Assembly: GCA_013398015.1 (NCBI GenBank)
Contig: VZRR01009899.1
Coordinates: 109,155-173,154, forward strand
Direction of reading: 5' to 3'
Source: Oreocharis arfaki
Taxonomy: Eukaryota; Chordata; Aves; Passeriformes; Paramythiidae
Length of the DNA stretch: 64,000 nucleotides
Under the pieces are notes generated by a model, which searched no databases, was not told where the DNA came from, and worked only from the letters and a program-made list of their open reading frames with translations. The translations under genes and the position numbers were made by a program. Position 1 is the first letter of the stretch. Each line of letters begins with the position of its first letter. Positions 52,523 to 64,000 of this stretch are shown here, in pieces.

Positions 52523-55500
52523 GCATGTTCCTTCAGGGAAACCAGCCTGGAGCAGAAGACTTGAAATGGCAGCAATTAGCACAAGGATTGTTCTACTTGA
52601 AGCAACTTGCCTTTTCTGTTTGAGAGGAACACACAGTGTGATCTCCCTGTTCTGCTATCGGGCACTTACTGTACAAGCAAACAGGATATGATAGGTGTGA
52701 CTCCAGTAATTGTCCCTATTCACTCTTACAGATAAAATATGGGTTTAATATGCTAGGGGGAAAAAAAAGGTCGACTGAATAGGGAAGAGATTGCTTGTTT
52801 GCTCATAGGTGTTGAAGTTAGTTTTAATTTTATCTACCGATTCTGCAGCTCTGAGACAGAGTCGCAGCAGATCCAGCTCCCGCTTCCACAGCTATGGTAG
52901 TTTTTCCATTGATGTTAAAGTTGAACTAAATCCCAGTGATTTGTGCATGCAAACTCTCTTTCCTCTGCGGAGCCTTCTAACATATATCAACCAAAAAAAT
53001 TAATTCTAGGCATAAAATTAAACTAAATCTTTGCTCTTTAGAGATGCCACCTTCAAGTTACTGGTTTCCTATCACGCCGATGGGTGTGCTGGTGCTCCAC
53101 TTCCAGCTTCAGCTCCTTCACTCAAAACCCTGGCCCAGCATCAAATGTATTTCCTCACTCAAGGGGACCCTGTAATTCTGCAAGTGCCCAGCAGACCTGA
53201 GGTACATTCCAAAGAGCCTGAGCTTTGCTGTATGCACACCTCCCATGAAATTCAGCCATGGCTCCCACTGTCAGTCCCACTCCCTCCAAGGACATCCTGC
53301 TCCTCCCTTCAACGTTGTCCACAAATTCCCTTAATGCTTGTCCTTGTGGAACTTCATATGGGAGAGCAACAGCCAGAGGTTTTAGCCCAGCAGAGGCACA
53401 GAGAGGAACACCAAAACCACTCAGTTCCTGTTAGAAAGGCAGCATTTGTACCTCACATCACCTGACTGGGCTTATTCTCAAATGGAGAGGCAGACAGGGA
53501 GACTTAAAGGGAATTGCTGTGATTTGCACGTAACTGCACAAGGCTTTTTGAATGGCAGACCAAAGTGACAGGAGGTCAGAAAAAGCAGGATTTCCTCTGC
53601 ACCAAAGCCAAATCACCAATGTTTGAGGGACGAAGTGCCCCACTAGTCAGAGGTGGAGAGGTGCTGAGCCACCAAGGTATCCCACACCTGCAAAGCTGGA
53701 GCCCTCATGCACCCACATAGCAATGCCAAAGTCACAACAGATACTTCCTACGTGCTGTCATATGGATGCTCTTGGCCTTAAATTTCATCTCACCTATGTC
53801 TTACTTTATGTCTAGAGGTATTATTTTCCTTAAACATTTTTAATATATTAGAATATTTCATTTGCAGGTCTTGTTTGGGCTTTTATTTTAGCACTATTCC
53901 CCACAGCAACAGATTTCCCAGCCTGCAACCACTACACTGGGGTTAAGGATACACAGGTTCAGTGGGGGCTCCACACCTTTCTTGTCTGCAACAGACTTCT
54001 TTGCTGAGGCAAAACCTTCTATTAAGTCACTACTTTTCTCCCAAGTCCTTCAAAACCTCTATCTGCCTCACTAGAGCATGTGACACAACCTTACACCCAT
54101 CGAGCAGAGGGTGTATTTTCGGAGACTCCAGCTCTCATGGTGAGCACTGTGTTGTCCCACTGATATCTATGAAGTGTGGCTGCACAGCTTCCCCTCCTGC
54201 AGACCAGGGCAGCATCCCCTGCCCGCAGATATCCGAGGAAAACCTCTCTGCTGTAGGATCATTAACATACCTCACTGCCTGCAGCGGTGTAGGGCAGCTG
54301 CCGTCCTTCCCACAGCGCTGTGGCAGGAAATATTTTATCCTCCCACAGCTGTGCCAACATTTCCAGAGTGCCTTGGCTCTGTAAAAGCAGGATTTTTGAC
54401 CCTGCATTTGGCACATGCACAAGGAAGAGGCACAAACAGACTCACACCCGGGGTCAGTGCAGCCCTGTTTGCACACTCACCTCTGTCCCAGTTTGACCAG
54501 CACCTCTCTGGCTGCACACACTGGGGTGAGCACAGGAGGGTCCCCCAGTGCCCAGAGCACACAGACAGAGCTGTTACGTGAGCAAAACACTGATCTGCAT
54601 CCCCAGCCACAGCATGGCACAGGCACCAGGGAAGGTGCCAGCTCAAGTCCCGTCTGACAAGGTTTGACCATCAAGCACCAACAAACCAGAGGTATCCTCA
54701 GCCAGCACACTGGAACGTGGATCAGAAAACCTGGATTCACGTCTCTAATCTGTCAGTTCTCCCACAAGAACAGGTAGTTCCTAACTCAGCTGATTTTAAA
54801 AACAGCCTCTTGCCTGCTTGGTGCCTCAGTTTCCCATCCATGTAAGGGGATAATGTTCAATGCCCTATTTTATCCCAGTTTATCCCTTCAGACCGCACAC
54901 ATTCCAAGAAAACTACTGCCATATATGTGGAGCAACAGGTGCAACTCACCCTGATCTCACTGCAGTCATATACCTGGCTTACCAGTAATGACAAAATTAT
55001 AATCTTAACACTTTCCACCTCCTCTAGATTTTAATTCTTTCTAACTGATCTTTATAGCCCTCCAAATTTATAATTAGCTACCAGAAAACAATTTACAATA
55101 CATAGAATTTAAACAGCTGTGTCTGCTTTGGACTTTTCAAACCCAGATATTAAATATGAGTCTAAAACTTTTTGGGAGGTGGGGGATTTGAAAAATAATT
55201 TCATTTGAGGTGTTAGCTCATACATCAGTGATTTCAGCTTGATGCCACGAGAAGTGAGTGAGATGTAATGTCATGTGTTTGAGAATGAATAATGGAAACA
55301 TCAGCTCAGCCCTGACCCCGGGTGTGGAGGCACTGCTGTGCTGGGCTACAGCCCCAGCGCCTCTGCTTCAGCCAGCAGGTGAAGCTCAGAACAGGGATAT
55401 GCACATGGGGGTGGGGAAAAAAAATAGAATAATAGTGTAGAGCATGGATAAGCCATACACAGATATTGGTAATTTCAAATAGGTACTTCTCAGAGGAGCT

Positions 55501-55599
55501 GTACTGCACACCTTTGACCTTTAACTGGAGTGCTCAAACATTGCTTGTAATGATGACTACCAATGAAAGTCCTATGCTGTGCTTGGCTGCACTTTCTAT

Positions 55600-56120
55600 A
55601 TGAGTGCCAGCAGTAAGATAAATGATAAACTGGTTCACTGGAGTACTAGTGGTTTGGGGGCTATTGATTTTTGGTCCATTCTCTTTAAAAGTGAGATCTA
55701 AAAAGTTGACAGAGGGTCATTAATTTCATCATATACTTGTCGACTCATCCATAACCAATCCAGGGGCTGAGTGCGCTTGTCACTCTCTGTTTGCACTTTA
55801 TTTGTTTAGGTTTTCTTTGTGATTCTACATTTTTCCCCTTTATTTCAGCTTTGTGTTTGTGTTCCTGCTGTTATTTCCTTTTCCCCTCCAAATGAGCAGC
55901 TCACTTTGCACTTCTACTGAAAAATGCTCTCTTATAATATATTATAAATAAATTCAGTGGCTTCATTATCAAGTCTGTGCTAGGAAAGGGAGTCACCTCT
56001 GTTTAGTGCTATTCATTTAAAAAGAAAAAGGACTGCTATAAAATTCATCAATCTTAATTGTGCAATCTGAAGGATTTTGATTGAATAAACACTTGTCTGA
56101 AGACTTCAGGGTCTTGTTTG
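55600..56120. promoter_or_regulatory. Candidate conserved noncoding block J
   Basis: Contains AAGATAAATGATAAAC, GGGGGCTATTGATTTTTGG, GGTCATTAATTTCATC, CTTGTCGACTCATCC, TTCATTATCAAG and TCATCAATCTTAATTG. There is a run of T-rich sequence in the middle. No repeat similarity is seen. Confidence 0.28.
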
Positions 56121-57719
56121 AAAGACATATTAAGAAAAGAGTTGAAGAATGTTTCCCTTATGAAGCTCCATAAGTCCATGACAGTGGTCTCAGGTGACAG
56201 GGGGAAGACTGAATTCGAATAAACTTATGACCATAATTAGTAGAGTTCCCTTCCTTGTCCTTCTGATTTAGCTCTTGGCAACCCTTTGCAATGCATTATC
56301 TAAGAAAATATTTTACCAAATCTAACTACTAAAGAAAACCCATCCTGGCTTGTCTTAGCTTTCATAGAGTAAGAATATACAGAGATTTCTCCATAATTAT
56401 TGGTATAATAACAACCGGATACAAATATTTAAGACCAAAGGAGTACTTTATACATCTAATGGATAAATATCCACAGAAGGAAGTTATTCATGTGCAGGAA
56501 CTGCATGCAGGAGGCAGGTTTTACCAGCTTAAGTTGGTTAAGCATATTTCTAGGTAATAGTGTCATCTGTCTCCCAACACCAAGTTCATCTGCACTGTCT
56601 TTCACGGGGAGCCCAACAGAAAAGACTATGCAGGAAGTGAAAGAAAGCGTGATTAACTACTACAGGCGATGGCAGAAAATTCCAGTATTAATAATATCAC
56701 AACTTGCCAGTAAATCTCCCTTTTATAGGTAAAGAAATACATTTCTACTTTAAAGCGTGTTTTTATATACCCTTGAGTGCCCAACTAGTTAAACTACCAA
56801 GGGAGCTCTACATGATTTAGAAGTTAATCCTTCAAATGGCTAACAATTGAATGCCTCAGCTGTTTGTAGTTTCCTACCGCTGGCTAATTTCATTTTTTTT
56901 TCATGTGTTTGGTGGCAAGCTTTCATTGTTCAGAGCTCTGACACCGAGGTTGTAAATGTAGTTAATTTAGTTGAAATGAGGCTGGGAACATTCACACCAT
57001 GTTCAGCTTGCTATGACTAGGCCTAGTAGAAGTTGAGGTAGATATGCCTGGAGAACAAGCAAGTAGGGGGGAAAAAAGAGAGAAAGCAGACAAAGGAGAT
57101 GATCCAAATCTACCAAACTCAGGAGGATTAAACAGCCTTTTTAAAGAAAAAAAAAATCCCAACATGTTGAAATATTGAAGCATTAAGTGATTTAGCAGTG
57201 GGTTTGGCTTTCTGAGCCTACCTTTATCAGTTCCCTTGCTTGTGCCAACAGCAAAGTCCATCAATCCCACCCTCTCTCCAAACCCCCTCCTGTTTGATTG
57301 GCACTTAGAGTGTCAGAAGGCTCTTAAGTGCTCGAAAATATTTATAGTAGTTGGTGCACAGCTCCTCACTGCCCATGCTGGGCACACAGACTGAGCCGGG
57401 ATGCCCCTTGGTCAGGTCTCAACTCTACCGAAGGGGACTCACCCAAATGCCACGAAACTCCCCCAAAAAACCAATACTTTTTGCTGGCTTGGCATAAAAA
57501 GCTGAATCTGTGCAACCAGTGACCACTTTTCCTGTTCACATCCCCAGATATATGATATATAGGCTGAACCCCCTCTTCACCTCAGCAGAGCCTGTTCTTA
57601 TGGGGAGCAGAACACACAAATCTCATGCCCAGGGCTGCAAAAATGGTGCCAAAGCCAAAGGCTCAGCAGCTCTGGCACTTCCTTGCTGCATTTCCCAACT
57701 CAAGAAAACAGCTTCTTAA

Positions 57720-58240
57720 AATCCTAATTACAGTCTTGATTAATAGATATTATAACTCAGCTCCTGTTTGCCTGTAATTATATTTGACACAGAGATACAA
57801 ATCAGCAGTTTAACACACTGGAATAGGATTCATAGGATTTTATAGGATTATGGACATATACATTTTTATTAAAGCTCTATTGGTTTCTCCTTAGCATTCA
57901 TCAAATCTCTCCCTTTATACAGAGATAAATATATCTTTTTTTTTTTCCAGAAAGTCATTAATTTTAGAGTTTGAGAAAAATGAAATAGACGAAGTGGGTA
58001 ATTTTTCACACTTAGAAAAATTTCCCTATGATATTATGACTCTTTCTCTTGCACTGCTCTGGGAGATTAATATGGCTGTTATTTTCTCCACTAATTGGCT
58101 TTACAGATAGCCATGGGAGATAGCACCTAATAAAGCCAAACAAGAGAGAAAAATTTTAACAGCACTAAGCTGTCCCATAACAAGGGGGTCTATTCATTAA
58201 GAAGCAATAATCTGTTGGAGAAGATTTTTTAGGAGATTTT
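57720..58240. promoter_or_regulatory. Candidate conserved noncoding block K
   Basis: Holds CCTAATTACAG, TTGATTAATAG, GTAATTATATTTGACAC, CACTAATTGGC and TTCATTAAGAAGCAATAATC. Three ATAGGATT copies at 57823, 57832 and 57842 are spaced about one helical turn apart. Function is inferred from word content only. Confidence 0.28.
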
Positions 58241-59435
58241 TTTAAGTAGGTGGTGTGTGCACTAAAAAGCAAAAGTGGATTATTCCTGATTGTCCCTTTC
58301 CCCAAAGCACTCCAGGTGTGTAGGCAGCATCAACACATACACCTGAGACACCACCACAGTCTGAAAATCTGTTATCAGCTAGGCACAGAGAGTTTCACCT
58401 CTAAAATAAAATAAAAAAAATTGTATAGATAAGTAGTGTCACACAATTACCACAAGCCCTTCCCTTGAAACCAATATTTTATCTAAAGCTGCAAAGCAGA
58501 GAGAAAACTGTCTGAAGTCTGACTAAAACATGAGCCAGCAACAGGTACTGTGGTTAGAGAACACCTAAAAATACGATGCAGGTCTCCCTTAATGACAACC
58601 AGGGCACTTTATCAGCAGCTTGAAGACAGAAATATCTCCTATTAAGCCCCTTTTGCTCCTGCAGCACAAATGTCCCCTCCATGCACCAAGCTAACACATC
58701 TCACTGCGCTGACATTTGGGTGTGGGCACAAATCTCACACCATTTACCGATGGCACACTCAGACCTGCTGTACGTGGCACCAAACTCCACAAACACCTCC
58801 ACACAGGATCCTCCATTGTGGAGCAGCACAGTTGGGAATTTTTGCAAATGTTTTTCCGGCCTAAAACCGTTGTGCAAAGCAGCCAAAATGTTGAATCAGC
58901 ACTTTGAAAAGAAAGCAAGTCTGGATTACTACCTAGGAGCAGCTGCTACCAGTGTCTCTTCCATCAAAGCAGGGCAGTTAAACACTTATGTATTTAGCCA
59001 GAAATCCCATACAACACTAGATATAAATCCTCAGCGTGGTATTTGAGAGGGACATTAAAGGAACAATCACTCCAGGTGAGTTTTAGTTTGTTGGAAGGCA
59101 GGATCTAATCACAGACTCTGAGCAGCTGGTATTTCATTTCGCTCAGCTCTGCCTGGCCTCCAGCTCCTCCACTTGTGTGCGAGTGAAGGTACAAAGAGTG
59201 TCTTGGCAGCTGCTGGTTTTGGGACAAGCCATCATTTCTCCACTAAGGCAGACAATACCTGGAGTGTTCCCCAGGTACATTTTATATTTATAAGTATTAT
59301 TGATAAGTTAGGAGATTAGCATAGCAAAATTCAGGTTTCCATTACAATAACTGCTGAAGCAGTTTAACGATATTCTAAAACAAGAGAAAAAGTTTCATGG
59401 GCATAGATTTGTGTCTCTGGCCTTCACTCCATTGC

Positions 59436-59574
59436 TATTATTTATTTTCCTAATCCGGTTTTCTATTTATTGTTTATTTTTATTTATATATAAATACTTA
59501 TTTTTTCTATTTATTGTTTATTTATCTATTTTCTATTTATTTATTATTATTTCTATCTATCTATTTATTCTATT
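59436..59574. repeat. Degenerate (TTTA)n/(TCTA)n microsatellite
   Basis: About 140 bases of TTTA, TTTG and TCTA units. A 21-base word starting TTTTCTATTTATTG recurs exactly at 59459 and 59503, so a 44-base higher-order duplication occurred inside the tract. The 65-codon frame over it, rich in Leu, Phe, Tyr and Ile, is a repeat artefact. Confidence 0.9.
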
Positions 59575-62519
59575 CTCCTTTCAGGTGGTATTGAAAGGAA
59601 CAAAGTAAAAATAACCAACAGGCGTGTATTAACCACTAAACCTTTAGCCTCATATTGCTCACTCCTACCAAACGAGAAAGGCAAGATGTTTGTGGAAGAT
59701 GGGAAAAGCCAAACTATCCACAACAAATAAACAATCAACATGTAAACACACAGTTTTTGATCTAATTATTTGTTCCGTGGGTGCTTTGGTATGATAAAAT
59801 ATTGAAAGTCACCTAAAGAAAACCCTGCTCACAGTTACACTGCCACAACTCCCACTCATCCCACTTAGGGTATTAAGTGTGCCGCTCCAATCACAGTGAA
59901 GATCACTGGGAACACAGCAGGAACAGCAGAGCAGTGCCTAAAGAGCTTTCCATAAATTTCTCCCTCCTACTTCACCCTTCTGCAGCACAGACCCCTCTTG
60001 AAAAATCGTCAGGCAAGAGCTTAAACCATCAAATTCAAATACAGACTTTCCTCTGCATTTAATCACAGCCATTTAGATTAAGACTTGTGTTAGAGACCAC
60101 TTTGAGATTCACTTTCTAATTAAAAAAAAAATTAAAGGAAGGAACTTAAAATAGGTTTAAAGATATCTTTAAAGCCACTCATAGAAAAAATTGCCATTGA
60201 AATTTCTACGTGCCTATTTTGCTGGCCGGTGTCAGAGCAGCACCAAGCAGCCAGAAACCAGCACAGGGTCAGGCCACAAGAGGCCAGTTACCATTTTAAC
60301 ATTAAGAGAAGAGGGGAAAGTTTTTTTACATGTGCATAAAATATAGAGAGAGAAGCTGAAAGATTGTTACTCAATTAAAGGTACCAAATTTTATAAACCA
60401 GGACTAGAGGAAGTTTAAAACTTTCGCACAAGAACTTATCTTAAGCACTCAGACTAAATAAAATGGGCAAAATTACCTACTTTCTTGAGAGGTAGAAAAG
60501 GAGCTTTAACCTCCACTGCAGACACCAGCCAAGAACTCCTGAGCCCCCTCAGCCAACTTTGTATCTGCCTTTCACGGCTGAATTGAGCGAGCGGTGTAAG
60601 TTGAACACCTGAAAACTCCAGTGGTAGTGAGCAGACTGAGCCCTTCTATGTCAGGCTGGGTACACAGCTCAGGCTGCACCTTAATTTAATACCCAGATAT
60701 TTAAATCATACATAAAAAAATTTTAATATGCGTATGATAGGTGTAAAAAAATGTAGATTAGCATCAGTAATCAACCAGTACTCAAAAAAAAAGAAAGAAA
60801 AGTACTCGGAACCACAGGGTGCAGCCCCAACCACGCTCACCCCCCATAGCAAAACAGCCTATTTCTGAAATTTAACCCCCCTGTGTCCCTGTGCAGGTGG
60901 CTGTGAGCAGGTCAGTCAGTACCTGCTCAGGGGACACCTCCAGCATAGCCCTTTCCATCCCAGGATGATCACATCTACCTGGAAAAATACCCCCTCCATT
61001 CCAGCATTGGCCAACAATCAAGGAATTGCAGGTCCCTCTTATCCAAATGAGAGTGGTGCCAATCCCTGGGCCGGTCACTCCTTCAGCTGTCAGAGCTGCT
61101 GCCACCAACCCTCCGGATGTCACTGCAAGTGACACTTCTGGCTGCTTCAAAGGAGCAGATAATTTACGCAATTTTTTAAGCTTCTGACAGAAAGCCATTC
61201 CCATAAGGTTGGGAAAGTGGTTTTTGTTTTTTTTAGTATCAGGCACTTTTGTCCTTGAAACAGCACTTGTTGTATTCAGTGGGATCCATTATTTGCCTCC
61301 TGGAAATAACAAGGATGGTTTTGATCTCTCCCAGCATTTACCTACACTCTGCCATGAGCATCAGCAGGAGTTTTCCCACCAGTGGAACTGAGGACAGCAG
61401 CAGCTCCCACGCTTCTTCTTGGAATTTCAGCTGCAACACAAACCAGTGGTAGCTGCTTTCCCAGCCAGCAGGGAGCAAGGATTTCCCAGATAGAAAAAAA
61501 AATTCCTGCACTTTTTATTGCAAATACATATCTAGGAAGTCAAAACATACAAATTAATATCACAGATATCAAAATACTGGACACAGAGGCATTGTTATTG
61601 TACTTAAGGTTGTACCAATGTTTTTCTTTCAGTGGTTTATAACTTGGCTTAAAATTTTACTCCTGGCTGAAAACTGGCACAAAATTTGAAAATTTGAGAA
61701 AAACCAGCAGACAACAGCAAAACTCTATAAAGCAGTGAAATATTAAACATCCTTTTTTACCGTAAAAATAATATTTTTGTTTGGAAGATGAAAGGAATTT
61801 CTGAAAGATGGGGTATTCCAGCCAATGCTCTCTTGTGGAGAAAAAATGTTCTTCTTTGCCCTGTCTTCCCACAAGGTTGCTAAAAACTCAACACATTTTT
61901 TAGAAGAAAGTTTTGGACGCAAAGCAACAGAGACAAACAGGAAAAAGACTAAAATGAGCCTGGAACTACCAGAAGTTAATTTGAATGAGGGTAATATATT
62001 TTTTTTCTTTTTCTAGATAAAGTAAGGCAAAAATTAAGTCTACCTAGATTGCAATAATACACTTGATGCAACGATACATTGAAATTATTATTTAAGATGA
62101 TAATGATGAAAATTTGGGGAGAAATAAAAAGTCTTTTTAGATGGGTAGGAGATGGCTATGAAAGGAAATATATCACATTGCAAATGGTAGTAATGAATTC
62201 GTCAGGAAAAGCAGGAATCAGACCACAGCAACACAAAAGACGAAGGGAAGCACAATCCACTTTTGAGAAAATAAGAATATTTCGGGAGAATCAGGCAACT
62301 TTAAGGACTGGGCTGGGATGAAATGACATGTGCTCAGGGATGAAACCAAAAAAACCTGCCCAAAAGCTGAAGCTCAGCAGCTGGAAACACAAGAGGAGGA
62401 AGAACTCCTCCTTTTGGCTGATCATACCAAGCCCAAGGAATTAATGGAATCATTTTATGACCATCTTGGGTGACTCACAGGTGATGTTCTCTGACAGAGG
62501 AAATTCACTTCACTGCACC

Positions 62520-62620
62520 TGGCACTGGTAAGGAATGTGTCACATAAAGCCAGGGACAGTTCTGGTCATTATGGTTCAAAAAGCATGAGCTGAATCTGGA
62601 GCATGAGGAAGGACTGCTGA
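62520..62620 (+). repeat. Possible old CR1 LINE relic
   Basis: GGCACTGGTAAGG followed by ACAGTTCTGGTCATTATGG, TTCAAAAAGCATGAGCTGAA and TCTGGAGCATGAGGA resembles the sense strand of CR1 around the conserved cactggtgagg, cagttctgg and caagaaggatgtgga. A later GGAGTTATTTAACC (near 62753) may continue it. Similarity is weak, so both limits and identity are tentative. Confidence 0.4.
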
Positions 62621-63118
62621 AGCTATCAGTGAAACAAAAACCAGGGAAGGGGGTCTAAAACATCCTTCCTGCTTCGGCTCATCAAAATTAGGGCTAAGAG
62701 TAGAGACGTGCACCCTCCACTAACACCTTGGGAAGGTAATCACTGGAAAAAGGAGTTATTTAACCTAAACAACAAGGCTGACACCAAAACAGCCCAGTAA
62801 GGATCAGCTCTGGAGTACCACAGGCTGGAAATCAAGCAGCTCCCGGCTATCAGAGCAATGGGTTGCTGTTGCCATTTATTTGACTGTCATTATTATTATT
62901 ATTAATATGCAATTTATTTTCTTGATTCTTTATAACGTATTGACCAGCACAGATGAAGGCAGCCCCCAAATCCCACTCAATTTCAAGATGAACTCACTGC
63001 ATGCTGTTAAAAATCCCATCCCGACAAAATGACTTTCCAACATTTGTGGACACCTTACAGGGCATCCCAAACTGCTTTTCAGTTATGGAGCAGTATTTGA
63101 GTCAGAATAATTGAGCAT

Positions 63119-63146
63119 ATAAATAAATAAAATAATATAATAAAAC
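63119..63146. repeat. A/T-rich simple repeat (AAAT-like)
   Basis: Short runs of AAATAAAT and AATATAATAAAA. A similar small (ATT)n run lies at 62889-62906. Confidence 0.75.
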
Positions 63147-63209
63147 ATGGGAAGTGAAATGGGATTTTGGTGATGAAAAGCAATATTTTGCACTTCCAGC
63201 ATCACCCAC

Positions 63210-63345
63210 CTCCCGTGTTAGAAACAATAAATAATTAAGCCTCTGAGGCAGAGCTAAGCAGAGCTTGTGATGGTATCATGACAGTTGCTGCTAAATGCTG
63301 TTGAGTGATTGAAAAATGCTAATAAATGTGGTGTGAAATATAGGA
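63210..63345. promoter_or_regulatory. Candidate conserved noncoding block L
   Basis: A short block with GAAACAATAAATAATTAAGC (SOX- and homeodomain-like), TATCATGACAGTTGC (TALE-like TGACAG) and GAGTGATTGAAAAATG. No repeat or coding content is recognised. Confidence 0.2.
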
Positions 63346-63952
63346 TAAATCCCTATTTCAAAATGAGATACTCAAGGCACAAGGAGAAAAGAAGCTCACT
63401 CCAAACCCCACAGAAAGGAGCCCCACTGGGGCAACTTATATTGATAGAAAACATCTTATTTTAGCAGGTGGCAGAGACAGGCACCCAACCCAGGAATTGC
63501 CAGTGCTTCTTCGTAGGGTGTTCATTCCCAGACAGAACACATCCCTCTAGGGACCAAAAAAAATCAGTATTAAATTATTCATGTGGCCATGGTCATCTGG
63601 ACACTGCATCAGCTATGGAAAACCAGGCCTGGGGAACTGGAAAGCAAAGTCTGTGCCACGAAACGTTTATTAAGCAAAACATAGGCAAAAATACAGCCAT
63701 ATACATATCCCCATCCTCCTGTCCAGATCACATCCTAACTCAGGAAAAAATGGCAAAACTGTGGTGGTTGTTTTAGTGAGGCAGCAGGGAGGACTTGGTA
63801 GGTTGCTTTGCGCTCAGCGAGGCAATATTTAAAATTAGGGAGTCTGCAACATAGACTTTCCATTTTATGTTGTAATCCTTTCAAAAATCTTTGAAAGTGC
63901 CATGCTTGCTGATAAAAATGTAAACCCTCGAGTGGTTTTAACTACTAGTGAC

Positions 63953-63984
63953 AAAAAAAAAAAAAAAACCAAAAAAAAAACCCT
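63953..63984. repeat. Interrupted poly(A) tract ending in CCC
   Basis: Sixteen A, then CC, then ten A, then CCC. No adjoining retrogene or LINE is recognisable, so it is not clearly a retroposon tail. Confidence 0.9.
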
Positions 63985-64000
63985 GCTTAAAACAAAAAAG

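Larger units (their letters stand above)
14067..64000 (-). other. MECOM: Part of MECOM intron 1
   Basis: This is the intron between the PR-domain exon and the first coding exon, which should lie beyond base 64000. I looked for the short basic exon-1 start (MRSKGRARKL type) followed by a donor and did not find it. There is also no large CpG island of the kind expected at the main promoter. Stretches 14420-17500, 18300-20690, 21010-25380, 26110-32120, 37010-40270, 40570-43340, 44240-47310, 48260-50640, 51320-55600, 58240-59430 and 59580-62500 hold ordinary intron apart from the repeats listed separately. Their open frames, up to 199 codons, show no recognisable protein. Confidence 0.85.

Noticed and set aside
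1..64000. tRNA, rRNA, CRISPR, prokaryotic operon or intact retrovirus
   Set aside because: I saw no T-loop/anticodon arm pattern, no regularly spaced repeats, no polymerase or integrase frame, and the spliced exon shows the DNA is from an animal.

Overview
The window looks like a piece of a bird genome, deep inside one very large, sparsely coding gene. The only coding sequence I can support is a single internal exon on the minus strand at 13717-14066. It encodes the start of a PR (PRDI-BF1/RIZ) domain and its N-terminal linker, and it matches the second exon of MECOM (MDS1-EVI1, also called PRDM3). Its splice sites are good, and its phases (2 bases of a split codon in, phase 0 out) fit that gene. 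The avian assignment rests on a truncated CR1 LINE 3' end of avian type at 22519-22605, on several older CR1 relics, and on the absence of any mammalian SINE. A passerine or other neoavian bird is my guess, not a proof.

Layout: the gene reads right to left. Bases 14067-64000 are part of intron 1; exon 1, with its short basic start, is not in the window. Bases 1-13716 are part of intron 2; the next coding exon lies beyond base 1. Almost all other open reading frames are chance frames. They are short, lack recognisable domains, overlap on both strands and follow local GC content.

The introns are poor in recent transposons. They hold long AT-rich blocks with repeated homeodomain, TALE (PBX/MEIS) and SOX-like words and retained CpGs. 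This is the look of conserved noncoding enhancers around developmental transcription-factor genes: about 600-1330, 5370-6650, 10040-10420, 20690-21010, 33590-33860, 36715-37010, 40270-40570, 43340-44240, 47310-48260, 50640-50880, 51040-51320, 55600-56120, 57720-58240 and 63210-63345. Conservation cannot be measured from one sequence, so these are candidates only. Between them lie ordinary intron, simple repeats, a few perfect inverted repeats and small CpG-dense patches.

The one gene encodes a nuclear zinc-finger regulator with a PR/SET-type domain, and the candidate elements would most simply act on its promoter. I found no operon, RNA gene, CRISPR array, intact mobile element or new multi-gene system. 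The best leads are the candidate regulatory blocks, a CpG-dense patch with a start codon directly followed by a splice donor on the opposite strand (17822-17949), a 15-bp-arm hairpin (23670-23711), and the open intronic reading frame running into the 5' side of the exon (14067-14415).
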